Assembly: GCF_021730305.1 (NCBI RefSeq)
Contig: NZ_CP032674.1
Coordinates: 4,449,001 to 4,513,000, forward strand
From: Xanthobacter sp. YC-JY1
GTDB taxonomy: Bacteria > Pseudomonadota > Alphaproteobacteria > Rhizobiales > Xanthobacteraceae
DNA: 64,000 nt
Direction: 5' to 3'
Shown piece after piece: positions 9,152-17,346 of the stretch (position 1 is its first letter; every line of letters starts with the position of its first letter). The notes under the pieces were generated by a model. That model was not told the origin of the DNA. It searched no databases and was given only the letters and a program-made list of their open reading frames with translations. A program made the position numbers and the translations under genes.

Positions 9152-10669
9152 ATGACGGCCACCCTCACCCAAACCGCCCCCCGCCCGTGGGCACACCGTC
9201 TCGCGACCCCGGGACCGACGCTGCTCCTGCTGCTCGGCTTCGCCATCCTCGTCGCCATCAGCGCGTCCTCCATCACCCTCATCCACCGCGCCCGGTCGGA
9301 TGCGGAGAGCGTCGCCCATACCCTTCGGGTGATGAACGCCGTTTCGCAGCTGCAGGTCCTCATCCGCCGCACGGAAAGCGCCGAACGCGGCTACCTGATC
9401 ACCGGCCGCGAGGGCTTTGCCCGCTTCTACGAGCAGTCGAAGGCCCAGACAGGGCCCACCCTCGAACAGATCGCCACCCTCATCACCGATAATCCCGAGC
9501 AGCAGCAGCGCTTGGCCGAGGCCCGCACCCTGATCGCCGAACGTCTGGCGTCCTATGAGCAATCCATGGCGCTGCGGACCGCGGGCGATCTGGAGGGAGC
9601 CGTCGCCGACCTGCGGGCCGATCGCACCGAGGGCGCCATGACGCGCCTCGGCACGCTGCTGGTGGAGATGAAGGCCGCGGAGACCGAGCTGCTCGACGAG
9701 CGCACTGACGCCTCCCACGACAGCACGGTCTGGCTGACCGTGGTCAGCCTCGCCGGCCTCGCCGTGGTGCTCGCCCTCGGCGCTCTCGCCCTCACCCTCA
9801 ATCGTCGCCAGATCGACGCCTTGAAGGCGGCGCAGCGCGAGCTGGAGGCCGCCAACCAGGGACTGGAGAAGCGCGTCGCCGAGCGTACCGCCGACCTCAA
9901 GGAAGCCAACGACGAGATCCAGAGCTTCGCTTACATCGTCAGCCATGACCTGCGCTCGCCCCTGGTCAACATCATGGGCTTCACCAGCGAGATCGAGGCC
10001 ATGCGCGGCGACCTGTTCGAGCGCCTCGCCCAGCTGCGGGCGCAGGCGGGCGACGCGCCGGAGGCCGATGCTGAGCTCGCCGCCGATTTCGAGGAGGCGC
10101 TCGGCTTCATCAAGACGTCCATCACCCGGATGGACCGGCTCATACACGCCATCCTCGCCTTGTCGCGGGAAGGCCGGAAGGAATTCGTGCCGGTGGACGT
10201 GGACATGGGCCAGCTGTTCGCCAACCTGCGGGACAGCATGACCCACCAGTTGCACGAGGCCGGCGGCGAGATCGCCATCAAGCGCCTGCCGGTGATCCAG
10301 TCCGACCGGCTGGCGCTGGAGCAGATCTTCACCAACCTCCTCGACAACGCCTTCAAGTATCGGCGGGACGACGTGCCGCTCCGCGTGGAGGTGAGCGCGG
10401 TGGACACGCCCGGCTTCGTCACCTTCGTCATTCAGGATAATGGCCGCGGCATCGATCCCAAGGATCGCGGCCGGGTGTTCGAACTGTTCCGCCGCTCGGG
10501 CCGGCAGGACCGCCCCGGCGAAGGCATCGGCCTTGCCCATGTCCGCGCGCTGGTGCGACGTATGGGTGGCCTCATCTCACTCGATTCCAAGCTGGGCGAA
10601 GGCTCCACCTTCAAGGTGACGGTGCCGCGCCGCCTGCCCACGGAGACCGGAAAGAAGGACCATGGTTGA
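9152..10669 (+). CDS. CHASE3-domain sensor histidine kinase
   Basis: A 505-residue membrane sensor kinase. Transmembrane helix 1 is at about 21-45 and helix 2 at 192-215; between them lies a periplasmic CHASE3 domain whose RRTESAERGYLITGREGF motif (about 72-89) is characteristic. A coiled-coil linker (215-255) leads to the HisKA box SFAYIVSHDLRSPL with phospho-acceptor H265. The HATPase domain shows NLLDNAFKY, DNGRGID and GIGLAHVRALV. It overlaps the next gene by 8 bp, so the downstream response regulator is the probable partner. The ligand of the CHASE3 domain is unknown. No strong Shine-Dalgarno precedes the ATG. Confidence 0.9.
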   Translation: MTATLTQTAPRPWAHRLATPGPTLLLLLGFAILVAISASSITLIHRARSDAESVAHTLRVMNAVSQLQVLIRRTESAERGYLITGREGFARFYEQSKAQTGPTLEQIATLITDNPEQQQRLAEARTLIAERLASYEQSMALRTAGDLEGAVADLRADRTEGAMTRLGTLLVEMKAAETELLDERTDASHDSTVWLTVVSLAGLAVVLALGALALTLNRRQIDALKAAQRELEAANQGLEKRVAERTADLKEANDEIQSFAYIVSHDLRSPLVNIMGFTSEIEAMRGDLFERLAQLRAQAGDAPEADAELAADFEEALGFIKTSITRMDRLIHAILALSREGRKEFVPVDVDMGQLFANLRDSMTHQLHEAGGEIAIKRLPVIQSDRLALEQIFTNLLDNAFKYRRDDVPLRVEVSAVDTPGFVTFVIQDNGRGIDPKDRGRVFELFRRSGRQDRPGEGIGLAHVRALVRRMGGLISLDSKLGEGSTFKVTVPRRLPTETGKKDHG

Positions 10670-11099
10670 GCACGTCACCATCATCATGATCGAGGACGAT
10701 GAGGGCCATGCGCGCCTCATCGAGAAGAACATCCGGCGCGCCGGCGTGAACAACGAGATCGTCGCCTTCAGGGACGGCACCAGCGCCGTCAACTTCCTGT
10801 TCGGCGCCGATGGCAGCGGGCGCGAGAGCAGTGGCCGTGCGCTCCTCGTGCTGCTGGACCTCAATCTGCCCGACATGACCGGCGTCGAGATCCTCGGCCG
10901 CATCAAGCAAAACGAGCATCTCAAGCGCTCGCCCGTGGTGGTGCTCACCACCACCGACGACAAGGTGGAAATCCAGCGCTGCTATGACCTCGGCGCCAAT
11001 GTCTATGTGACGAAGCCGGTCAATTACGAGAATTTCGCCAATGCGATCCGGCAGCTTGGCCTCTTCTTTTCCGTCATCCAGGTGCCGGAGACCGACTGA
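10662..11099 (+). CDS. single-domain response regulator (Rcp1-like)
   Basis: A 145-residue receiver with no output domain. The acidic pocket is E11-D12-D13, the phospho-acceptor is D66 in LVLLDLNLPDMTG, the conserved Thr lies in VVVLTTTDD and the Lys in VYVTKPVNYE. The loop before the phospho-acceptor strand is longer than in CheY, as in phytochrome-associated Rcp1 regulators. It overlaps the kinase before it by 8 bp and the hybrid kinase after it by 1 bp, so all three are translationally coupled. It likely passes the phosphate between the two kinases or binds a protein target; that is inference. Confidence 0.9.
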   Translation: MVEHVTIIMIEDDEGHARLIEKNIRRAGVNNEIVAFRDGTSAVNFLFGADGSGRESSGRALLVLLDLNLPDMTGVEILGRIKQNEHLKRSPVVVLTTTDDKVEIQRCYDLGANVYVTKPVNYENFANAIRQLGLFFSVIQVPETD

Positions 11100-12220
11100 T
11101 GGAATGCGCCGTGTCCGACCCTCTGGCAGTTCAACCGGACGCGGCATCCGCCCCGCCGCCGCCGCTGCGCGTGCTCTATGTGGACGACGACCCCGCCCTC
11201 GGGCGGCTGGTGCAGCGCCAGCTCGGGCGCCTCGGGTTCGAGGTGGTTCCGGCCTTCTCCGGTGAGGACGGGCTGGCACGGCTCGGCACCGAGCGCTTCG
11301 ACGTGGTCGCCCTCGACCACTACATGCCGGGCCAGGACGGCATGGCTACCCTGCGCGCCATCCGCGCCCTCGAAAACGCCCCGCCGGTGGTCTATGTCAC
11401 CGGCGCGCAGGACGGGCGCCTCGCGGTCGCCGCCCTCAAGGCGGGTGCGGCAGACTATGTGGTGAAGGAGGTCCAGGCCGATTTCATCGAACTGCTGCGC
11501 GCCGCCTTCGTGCTGGCGGTGGAGCAGGTGCGCATGCGCCGCGCCCACGAGGCGGCGGAGGCCGAAATCCGCGCCGCCCGCGACCGGTTCGAGGCGCTGG
11601 CCGCCGAACGGGCGCTGCTCCTACGCGAGATGAACCACCGCGTCGGAAACTCGCTGCAAATCATCGTGTCGCTGCTCAACGTGCAGGCCGGTGCCACCGA
11701 AGATCCGCGGGTGAAGGAAGCGCTGAACTCCGCCCGCAACCGCGTTTCCGCCGTGGCCCAGGTGCATCGGCGCCTCTACACGTCCGACCAGATCGCGACC
11801 GTCGCCCTCGACCAGTATATCGGCTCGCTGCTGGACGACCTTCAGGTGTCGGCACACCGCGAGCATGGCGGCATCACCCTCACCTATGATGCGGACCCCA
11901 TCCACATCGACCCGGATCGTGGCGTGGCGCTGGGCATCATCGCCACCGAGCTCGTCATCAACGCCATGAAATACGCCTATCCCGACGGCGAGGGGCCGGT
12001 GCGGGTGAAGCTGAAGCGCATGGGCGACCGGCTCGACTTCACCGTGGAAGACGATGGCGCCGGCATATCGCCGGAAAAGCCGGCGACATCCACGGGCCTC
12101 GGCAACCGCATCGTCAAGGCCATGTCCATGAAGCTCGGCTGCGAGCCGACATTCGACCCGCGGGAGCGCGGCACCTGCGTGCGCCTCACCTTCCGCCTCG
12201 CCGATCGCGGCAAGGCGTGA
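11099..12220 (+). CDS. receiver-HisKA_2 hybrid histidine kinase
   Basis: A soluble 373-residue hybrid. An N-terminal receiver (about 24-140) has the acidic pocket D29-D31, phospho-acceptor D73 in VALDHYMPGQDG and Lys in ADYVVKEVQ. A coiled coil (140-175) precedes a HisKA_2 dimerisation domain with H180 in LLREMNHRVGNSLQII, then an ATPase domain with IATELVINAMKYAYP, EDDGAGISP and GLGNRIVKAM. HisKA_2 kinases are common in the alphaproteobacterial general stress and light pathways. With no transmembrane segment, it probably acts downstream of the CHASE3 kinase and Rcp1-like regulator in the same operon. Confidence 0.88.
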   Translation: MECAVSDPLAVQPDAASAPPPPLRVLYVDDDPALGRLVQRQLGRLGFEVVPAFSGEDGLARLGTERFDVVALDHYMPGQDGMATLRAIRALENAPPVVYVTGAQDGRLAVAALKAGAADYVVKEVQADFIELLRAAFVLAVEQVRMRRAHEAAEAEIRAARDRFEALAAERALLLREMNHRVGNSLQIIVSLLNVQAGATEDPRVKEALNSARNRVSAVAQVHRRLYTSDQIATVALDQYIGSLLDDLQVSAHREHGGITLTYDADPIHIDPDRGVALGIIATELVINAMKYAYPDGEGPVRVKLKRMGDRLDFTVEDDGAGISPEKPATSTGLGNRIVKAMSMKLGCEPTFDPRERGTCVRLTFRLADRGKA

Positions 12221-12244
12221 GGGCTTCCCGCCGCAAGGACTTGG

Positions 12245-12598
12245 TCAGATGCGGGGGACGATGATGAGCCGTTCCACCGGCTTGCCGCCGAGCAGGTGCG
12301 AGGTGACGATCTCGTCTATGTCCTCGGGGGTCTTCGGCGTGTACCAGATGCCCTGCGGATAGACGACCATGATGGGCCCCGCCTGGCAGAAGCTCAGGCA
12401 GCCGGAGGAGGTCATGGCGATGTCGCGGCGGCCGGAGGCCTCCAGCTTCTTCCCCAGGCGTTCCCACAAAGGCTGCGCGCCATTGGCGCCGCAGGAGCCG
12501 CGCGGATGCATGGGCGGCCGCTGGGTGAAGCAGCAGAAGACGTGGTGGGTGTAGACCTGCGGAATGTCGAGGACTTCGGCTTCGGCGGCTTCGGACAT
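12245..12598 (-). CDS. thioredoxin-fold [2Fe-2S] ferredoxin
   Basis: A 117-residue protein of the thioredoxin-like [2Fe-2S] ferredoxin family. Cysteines C22, C23 and C36 (HVFCCFTQRPPMHPRGSCGANG) and C67/C71 (SSGCLSFCQAGPIMVVYPQ) provide the cluster ligands; the family uses one early Cys, one about 12 residues later, and a Cx3C pair. The C-terminal YPQGIWY and the segment with HLLGG are typical. The start at 12598 is chosen because homologous sequence begins only there; the upstream in-frame extension is Arg-rich and unlike the family. It lies between convergent kinase genes and a sulfate-binding protein; its redox partner is unknown. Confidence 0.85.
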   Translation of the reverse strand: MSEAAEAEVLDIPQVYTHHVFCCFTQRPPMHPRGSCGANGAQPLWERLGKKLEASGRRDIAMTSSGCLSFCQAGPIMVVYPQGIWYTPKTPEDIDEIVTSHLLGGKPVERLIIVPRI

Positions 12599-12703
12599 GA
12601 CGGCTCGCGGCTCGGTGGGTTTCCTGGAGCCATTCAAATTGCATGCCGCCGCGCGGCTTTCGCCAGAAAGCCGTTGCAGACCAGAGCCATAGGCCAATGG
12701 AAA

Positions 12704-12727
12704 CGCCGGCGCCCCGAGGGGACGCCG
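12704..12727 (-). terminator. possible terminator of the sulfate-binding protein gene
   Basis: On the - strand, two CGCCGGCG arms flank a short CCCC/GGGG hairpin and are followed by TTTCC. It lies about 60 bases after the sbp stop. The T-run is short, so strength is uncertain. Confidence 0.45.
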
Positions 12728-12786
12728 GCGCGGGTCGCGACATTGGCGGGAATGCGACACGGCGCGGCGCCCGCCGCGTCAGAAGG

Positions 12787-13809
12787 TCATTTGCCCACGA
12801 ACAGGCTGTCGAGCTTGCCGCCGGAGGCGAAGTGGGTGGCCTGCACCTTCTCCCAGCCGCCGAACACGTCCTCCACCTTCACGAGGCGGATGGGCGGGAA
12901 CTGGTCCTTGAACTGTTCCGCCACCTTAGGGTCCACCACGCGGTGGAAGGCCTTGGCCGCCACCGTCTGGCCGGCGGGGGAATAGAGGAACTCGAGATAG
13001 GCCGTGGCGGAAGCGCGAGAGCCGCGCTTGTCCACCACCTTGTCCACCACCGCCACCGGGAACTCGGCGAGCAGGCTCACGGACGGCACGACGGTGAGGA
13101 GCTTCTTGTCGGGATAGAGCCCCTCGATGGTGCGGGTCTCCGCCTCGAAGGTCACCAGCACGTCGCCCGTGTCGCGCTCCACGAAGGTGGTGGTGGCGGC
13201 GCGGCCGCCGGTGTCGAACACCGGCACGTTGGCGAGCAGCTTCTTCACGAAGGCATCCGCCTTGGCGGCGTCACCCTTGTTCTGCTCCAGCGCATAGGCA
13301 TAGGCAGCAAGATAGGTGTAGCGCGCGTTGCCCGAGGTCTTGGGGTTCGGGAAGATGACCTTCACGTCGTCGCGGACGAGATCGGACCAGTCCTTGATGT
13401 TCTTCGGGTTGCCCGCACGCACGAGGAAGGCCGGGAAGGAATAATAGGGCGAGGCGGAGTTGGGGAACTTCTTCGGCCAGTCCTTCGCCACATAGCCGGC
13501 CTTGGCGAGGGTATCCACGTCGATCACCTGGTTGAAGGTGACCACATCCGCCTCCAGCCCCTCGATGACCGCGCGGGCCTGTCGGGAAGAGCCGGCGTGG
13601 CTCTGGTTCACCGTCAGCTCCTGGCCGGTCTTCGACTTCCAGAACGGGATGAACTCGGCATTGACGGCCGTGAACAACTCCCGGGAGATGTCGTAGGAGA
13701 CGTTCAGCAACGTGTTGGGCCCCTGCTGGGCCAGCGACGGCCCGGCGCCGAACGGGGCCGCGGCCGCGCCGGCGAGCGCGGTGGCGAGGAGGGCGCGGCG
13801 GGTGATCAT
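12787..13809 (-). CDS. sbp: sulfate ABC transporter substrate-binding protein
   Basis: A 340-residue periplasmic sulfate-binding protein. After a signal peptide with an Arg pair (ITRRALLATALAGAAAA...LAQ) come family motifs LLNVSYDISRELF, VNQSHAGSSRQARAVIEGLEADVVTFNQ and FPNPKTSGNARYTYLAA; several of these segments contact the sulfate dianion in known structures. It should hand sulfate or thiosulfate to a CysTWA permease, but no cysT, cysW or cysA lies in the window. The upstream region has a TATAAC box and two inverted repeats (13829-13883), so control by sulfur availability is plausible. The start at 13809 is favoured over the ATG 21 bases upstream because the signal peptide begins there and GGGAG precedes it. 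Confidence 0.92.
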   Translation of the reverse strand: MITRRALLATALAGAAAAPFGAGPSLAQQGPNTLLNVSYDISRELFTAVNAEFIPFWKSKTGQELTVNQSHAGSSRQARAVIEGLEADVVTFNQVIDVDTLAKAGYVAKDWPKKFPNSASPYYSFPAFLVRAGNPKNIKDWSDLVRDDVKVIFPNPKTSGNARYTYLAAYAYALEQNKGDAAKADAFVKKLLANVPVFDTGGRAATTTFVERDTGDVLVTFEAETRTIEGLYPDKKLLTVVPSVSLLAEFPVAVVDKVVDKRGSRASATAYLEFLYSPAGQTVAAKAFHRVVDPKVAEQFKDQFPPIRLVKVEDVFGGWEKVQATHFASGGKLDSLFVGK

Positions 13810-13828
13810 GGAACGTGCTCCCGATTTC

Positions 13829-13883
13829 ACATTTCACAATTGATGAAATGTTATATTCACATGCACCGTGTCTAGCATGTGAA
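13829..13883 (-). promoter_or_regulatory. promoter/operator region of the sulfate-binding protein gene
   Basis: Two inverted repeats lie in an unusually AT-rich patch. One is ACATTTCA-N7-TGAAATGT (13829-13851). The other is TTCACATGC-N10-GCATGTGAA (13856-13883). On the - strand a TATAAC hexamer (13850-13855) sits between them, with no good -35, suggesting activator dependence. The arrangement is typical of a regulated promoter. The regulator is unknown; a LysR-type protein such as CysB is a guess from gene content. Confidence 0.5.
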
Positions 13884-13943
13884 ATCCGGACTGTGAACGT
13901 CCCGGTGCGCGGGACTCCCAGAAACTTTCCCCATGGGAATAGG

Positions 13944-13971
13944 AAAGGCCCGCGAACAGGTCGCGGGCCTT
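13944..13971 (-). terminator. intrinsic terminator of the aldo/keto reductase gene
   Basis: A stem AAAGGCCCGCGA / TCGCGGGCCTT lies 32 bases after the reductase stop. On the - strand it is followed by TTTCCTATT. Confidence 0.7.
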
Positions 13972-14002
13972 CAAGAATTGCGGGCGGATCAGACGTCCGG
14001 CG

Positions 14003-14989
14003 TCAGAGATTCAGCATGGCCATGGCGGCCTCGGGATAGCGGGTGCCGGCCACGGCCTCGGGTGCGAAGAAGGCGTCGAGGGTGGAGACCTCCTCCGGCG
14101 AGAGGCGGATGCGGGTCGCAGCCACGTTCTCCTCCAGATACTTCTGCCGCCGCGTCCCGGGGATCGGGATCACGTTGTCCTGCTTGTTGAGGATCCAGGC
14201 CAAGGCAATCTGCGCGCTGGTAGCGCCCTTCGCCGCGGCGAAGTCCTTCAGCGCCTCCACAAGCGTGAGGTTGGCCTTGAGCGCATCGCCGCTGAAGCGG
14301 GGATTGGCGCGGCGGAAATCGTCGGCGGCGAGCGTGTCGGGGCTCGTCACCGCGCCGGTCAGGAAGGAACGGCCGAGCGGGGAATAGGCGACGAAGGCGA
14401 CGCCGAGCTCGCGGCACGCCGCCAGCATTTCCTCTTCGGGATCACGGCTCCACAGGGAATATTCGATCTGCACCGCGGTGATGGGATGCACCGCATGCGC
14501 CTTGCGCAGCGTCGCCATCGAGCATTCGGACAGACCGAGGAAGCGCACCTTGCCCGCCTCCACCAGCCCCTTCATGGCGCCGACCGTCGCCTCAATGGGC
14601 GTCTTGGGGTCCACGCGGTGCTGGTAATAGAGGTCGATGGTATCGATGCCGAGCCGTTCGAGGCTGGCATCGCAGGCGGAGCGCACATAATCCGGCGTGC
14701 CGGAGACGCCGAGGCGCTCGCCATTGGGGCCGCGCACATTGCCGAACTTGGTGGCGAGGATGATCCTGTCGCGCCGCCCCTTCAGGAAGCGGCCGAGCAG
14801 GCGCTCGTTATGGCCGACGCCGTACATGTCGGCCGTGTCGAAGAAATTTATGCCGAGGTCGAGAGCGGCTGCTAGGGTCGCGAGCGACTGTTCGTCGTCG
14901 CTTGGCCCATAGAATTCAGACATGCCCATGCAGCCGAGACCGATGGCGGACGCGGACAGGCCCGAGCGACCGAGGGAGCGATGGTCCAT
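14003..14989 (-). CDS. aldo/keto reductase
   Basis: A 328-residue NADPH-dependent aldo/keto reductase of the AKR11/13-like (YajO/IolS-type) group. It begins [29 protein letters not shown]; catalytic residues D and Y are in [16 protein letters not shown] in ILATKFGN and H in [14 protein letters not shown]. The C-terminal cofactor motif is [18 protein letters not shown]. It reduces aldehydes or ketones; the natural substrate cannot be read. It is divergent from a TetR regulator with an operator-like repeat in the 90-bp gap, so repression by that regulator is likely. The start at 14989 has AGGTC just upstream, while two earlier in-frame ATGs lack ribosome sites. Confidence 0.88.
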   Translation of the reverse strand: MDHRSLGRSGLSASAIGLGCMGMSEFYGPSDDEQSLATLAAALDLGINFFDTADMYGVGHNERLLGRFLKGRRDRIILATKFGNVRGPNGERLGVSGTPDYVRSACDASLERLGIDTIDLYYQHRVDPKTPIEATVGAMKGLVEAGKVRFLGLSECSMATLRKAHAVHPITAVQIEYSLWSRDPEEEMLAACRELGVAFVAYSPLGRSFLTGAVTSPDTLAADDFRRANPRFSGDALKANLTLVEALKDFAAAKGATSAQIALAWILNKQDNVIPIPGTRRQKYLEENVAATRIRLSPEEVSTLDAFFAPEAVAGTRYPEAAMAMLNL

Positions 14990-15056
14990 GGGGGACCTCA
15001 TATGAAGGGGAAAGAAGGGAAGCACAGCCAGGCGGACCCGCGCTGGCCATGAATGT

Positions 15057-15079
15057 AAACTACACCGTATAGTGTACTT
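15057..15079. promoter_or_regulatory. tetR/aldo-keto reductase operator with a TATAGT -10 box
   Basis: An inverted repeat TACAC-N6-GTGTA (15061-15076), extended by weaker flanking matches, ends 3 bases before the TetR start codon. Inside it, TATAGT at 15068-15073 is a good -10 hexamer. The predicted transcription start falls at about 15080, on the A of the ATG, so the mRNA would be leaderless and TetR binding would block its own promoter. No convincing -35 was seen. Confidence 0.5.
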
Positions 15080-15739
15080 ATGTCAAGCGACATTCCCTCC
15101 CCGCCGCCCGTGCCGGGCGCCGCGATAGATTTGGCACCGGCTGACGCCCGGCCGGGGCGCGACCGCCGCACCACTGTGCCGCGCATCCGCGCCGCCGCGC
15201 GCCGGCTGTTTCTGGAGCGCGGCTATGAGGGCACCTCCATGGATGCCGTCGCGGCGGCCGCTCCCGTTTCCAAGCGCACGCTCTACCAGCACTTTCCCGG
15301 GAAGGCCGAGCTGTTCGCCGCGGTCATCGACGACGCATGGTCCCACTTCACCCGCGCGCCGATCCTGCCCGGAGACACGGCCGGCGACCCGCGCGCGGTG
15401 CTGCGCGCCTATGTGGGACGCCTCACCGAGCACTGGGAACGGCCGGACGTGGTGCCGCTGCTCCGGCTTGTGATCGCCGAGGCGCCGCGCTTTCCCGAGC
15501 TGTCCCAGGCCTATTTCGCCGTGGGCAAGGAGCCGGCACTGAAAGGCCTCGGCGCCTATTTTGCCACCCTCGCCGCCGAAGGCCGCCTCGCCACCAGCGA
15601 TCCGCAGCTCGCGGCGGCACAATTCCTCGGGGCCATCAAGGAACCGCTGTTCTGGCCGCGGGTGCTCGGCGTGCCGGTGGCGTTCGACGTCACCGCCGCC
15701 GTGGAGCGGGCCATCGACGGAGTACTGAAGGACCGCTGA
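15080..15739 (+). CDS. TetR/AcrR family transcriptional regulator
   Basis: A 219-residue repressor. A ~30-residue Pro-rich N-terminal tail is followed by the TetR helix-turn-helix (about 33-80: [38 protein letters not shown], given here as the region from [16 protein letters not shown] to [11 protein letters not shown]). The remainder is a helical ligand-binding domain of the TetR_C type with [13 protein letters not shown]. It likely represses itself and the divergent aldo/keto reductase. The ligand is unknown but may be a toxic carbonyl compound or its source, given the neighbour. The start is the first ATG after the operator; there is no Shine-Dalgarno, consistent with a leaderless transcript. 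Confidence 0.88.
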   Translation: MSSDIPSPPPVPGAAIDLAPADARPGRDRRTTVPRIRAAARRLFLERGYEGTSMDAVAAAAPVSKRTLYQHFPGKAELFAAVIDDAWSHFTRAPILPGDTAGDPRAVLRAYVGRLTEHWERPDVVPLLRLVIAEAPRFPELSQAYFAVGKEPALKGLGAYFATLAAEGRLATSDPQLAAAQFLGAIKEPLFWPRVLGVPVAFDVTAAVERAIDGVLKDR

Positions 15740-15775
15740 GAGGGCGTCCCCTCGCCCCTTCAATTACCCCTTCCC

Positions 15776-15804
15776 TTGCCCCTTCGGCGCCCCCCTGCTA
15801 AGAG
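15776..15804 (+). promoter_or_regulatory. possible ndk promoter
   Basis: TTGCCC (15776-15781), a 17-base spacer and TAAGAG (15799-15804) resemble a sigma-70 promoter about 60 bases before the ndk start. This is a pattern match only. Confidence 0.35.
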
Positions 15805-15865
15805 CCGCGCCATCCGCGGGATGCTCGCGGCATTCCTCTTCCAAGAACAGACAGGACGGTCCCCC

Positions 15866-16288
<423 letters not shown>

Positions 16289-16308
16289 ACTGGTATTCGA
16301 TTAGGATT

Positions 16309-16352
16309 CCGCGGCGCGCGATCGAATTTGTGCGCCGCGGCGTCCGGTTTTT
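16309..16352 (+). terminator. possible ndk terminator
   Basis: A 9-bp stem CCGCGGCGC / GCGCCGCGG with a 14-base loop is followed after 7 bases by GTTTTTC. The gap between stem and T-run is longer than usual. Confidence 0.4.
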
Positions 16353-16375
16353 CTTGAGGGTTCCTCTCGGGCAGA

Positions 16376-16430
16376 TTAACGTAGCGTCAAAATCCAAAAT
16401 ACGGCGCACCAGACGCAGAATACAATTGCG
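16376..16430 (+). promoter_or_regulatory. leader motif shared by the two terC genes (copy 1)
   Basis: TTAACGTAGCG, 25 bases, then GACGCA, then GAATAC and TGCG. The gene at 17347 has the same order with 24 bases between the first two blocks. The surroundings are AT-richer than the coding regions. It is a likely shared promoter or operator; no known metal-regulator box was recognised. Confidence 0.4.
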
Positions 16431-16468
16431 CAGTGACGCCGACGCTCAAATGGCCCGGGGTAGGGATC

Positions 16469-17176
16469 ATGTCGCTCGATTCACCAGTGCTCTGGCTGGC
16501 GCTGCTGCAGATCATTTGGATCAACGTTTTGTTGTCCGGCGACAACGCGGTGGTGATCGCCCTCGCCTGCCGCTCATTGCCGGAGAAGGTGCGCCGAACG
16601 GGCATCATCCTCGGTGCCGGCGTGGCCGTCGGCCTGCGCATCATTTTCACCGGCATCGTCGCGACACTTCTGGCCCTGCCGTGGCTGAAGCTCGTGGGCT
16701 CCCTCGCCCTCATGTGGATCGCGGTGGACCTCGCCAGCCCTGACGAGGGCGGCGAAGAGGCCATTCAATCCAGCGACAACCTCTGGAAAGCCGTGGGCAC
16801 GGTGGCGGTGGCGGACATCGTCATGAGCCTCGACAACGTGGTGGCCGTAGCCGCCATCGCGGATGGCAACTGGTTCCTGCTCATCTTCGGCCTCGCCATC
16901 TCCATTCCGCTCATCATTGCCGGCTCGTCGCTGGTGATGTCGCTCATCAACCGCTTCCCGCTGCTGGTCTGGGCCGGCGCGGCGCTGCTCGGCTGGGTCG
17001 CTGGCGACATGCTGCTCGGGGATGTGGCCATCATCGAGCGCCTGGGCGAAGAGACCACCCATCACCTCCACCGCATCGTCTCCGCCGCCGGCGCTGCCCT
17101 CGTGGTCGGCCTCGCGCTGGCCCTGCGCTGGTACAAGGGTCGGCGCGCGCACGCCCACGACGACATCGCAGCCTGA
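16469..17176 (+). CDS. TerC family integral membrane protein (YjbE-type), copy 1
   Basis: A 235-residue inner-membrane protein with about seven hydrophobic segments. Two copies of the TerC signature are visible: LLSGDNAVVIALACRSLP (near residue 20) and VMSLDNVVAVAAIAD (near 125), each with an intramembrane Asp-Asn pair that likely binds a cation. Members of the family export Mn2+ or protect against metal stress, often loading metal into secreted proteins. The start at 16469 follows GGGGTAGGG and gives a membrane helix at once. A close paralogue lies 170 bp downstream behind its own terminator-separated leader. Tellurite resistance is the historical name and not implied. Confidence 0.85.
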   Translation: MSLDSPVLWLALLQIIWINVLLSGDNAVVIALACRSLPEKVRRTGIILGAGVAVGLRIIFTGIVATLLALPWLKLVGSLALMWIAVDLASPDEGGEEAIQSSDNLWKAVGTVAVADIVMSLDNVVAVAAIADGNWFLLIFGLAISIPLIIAGSSLVMSLINRFPLLVWAGAALLGWVAGDMLLGDVAIIERLGEETTHHLHRIVSAAGAALVVGLALALRWYKGRRAHAHDDIAA

Positions 17177-17192
17177 GACGATCGACATGAAA

Positions 17193-17216
17193 GGGGCCGC
17201 ATCCGGCCCCTTTTTT
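17193..17216 (+). terminator. intrinsic terminator after terC copy 1
   Basis: GGGGCC / GGCCCC stem with a GCATCC loop, followed by six T residues. Confidence 0.85.
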
Positions 17217-17227
17217 CTGCCTCTTAA

Positions 17228-17285
17228 TTGACGTAACGGAAGTTTTGTCGCGTCATCAACATGACGCAACGTAAGAATAACTGCG
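17228..17285 (+). promoter_or_regulatory. leader motif shared by the two terC genes (copy 2)
   Basis: TTGACGTAACG, 24 bases, then GACGCA, then GAATAA and CTGCG. It parallels copy 1 at 16376. A 7-bp hairpin GCGTCAT-CAAC-ATGACGC (17250-17267) overlaps the second block. TTGACG could also serve as a -35. Confidence 0.4.
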
Positions 17286-17346
17286 GCGCGCCGAGCCCCA
17301 GTCCGGCCTCGCCCGCATCACCAGCCTTCACCACATGGAGTGGACG

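Noticed and set aside
7263-9155. A 630-residue + strand frame opposite the PuuA-like gene
   Set aside because: It is antisense to a well-supported glutamine-synthetase-type gene and reads His/Gly/Arg-rich shadow sequence.
16289-17346. yybP-ykoY manganese riboswitch before the terC genes
   Set aside because: The conserved loop sequences of that riboswitch could not be recognised in either leader. The shared elements found look more like promoter or operator blocks. A covariance-model search would decide.
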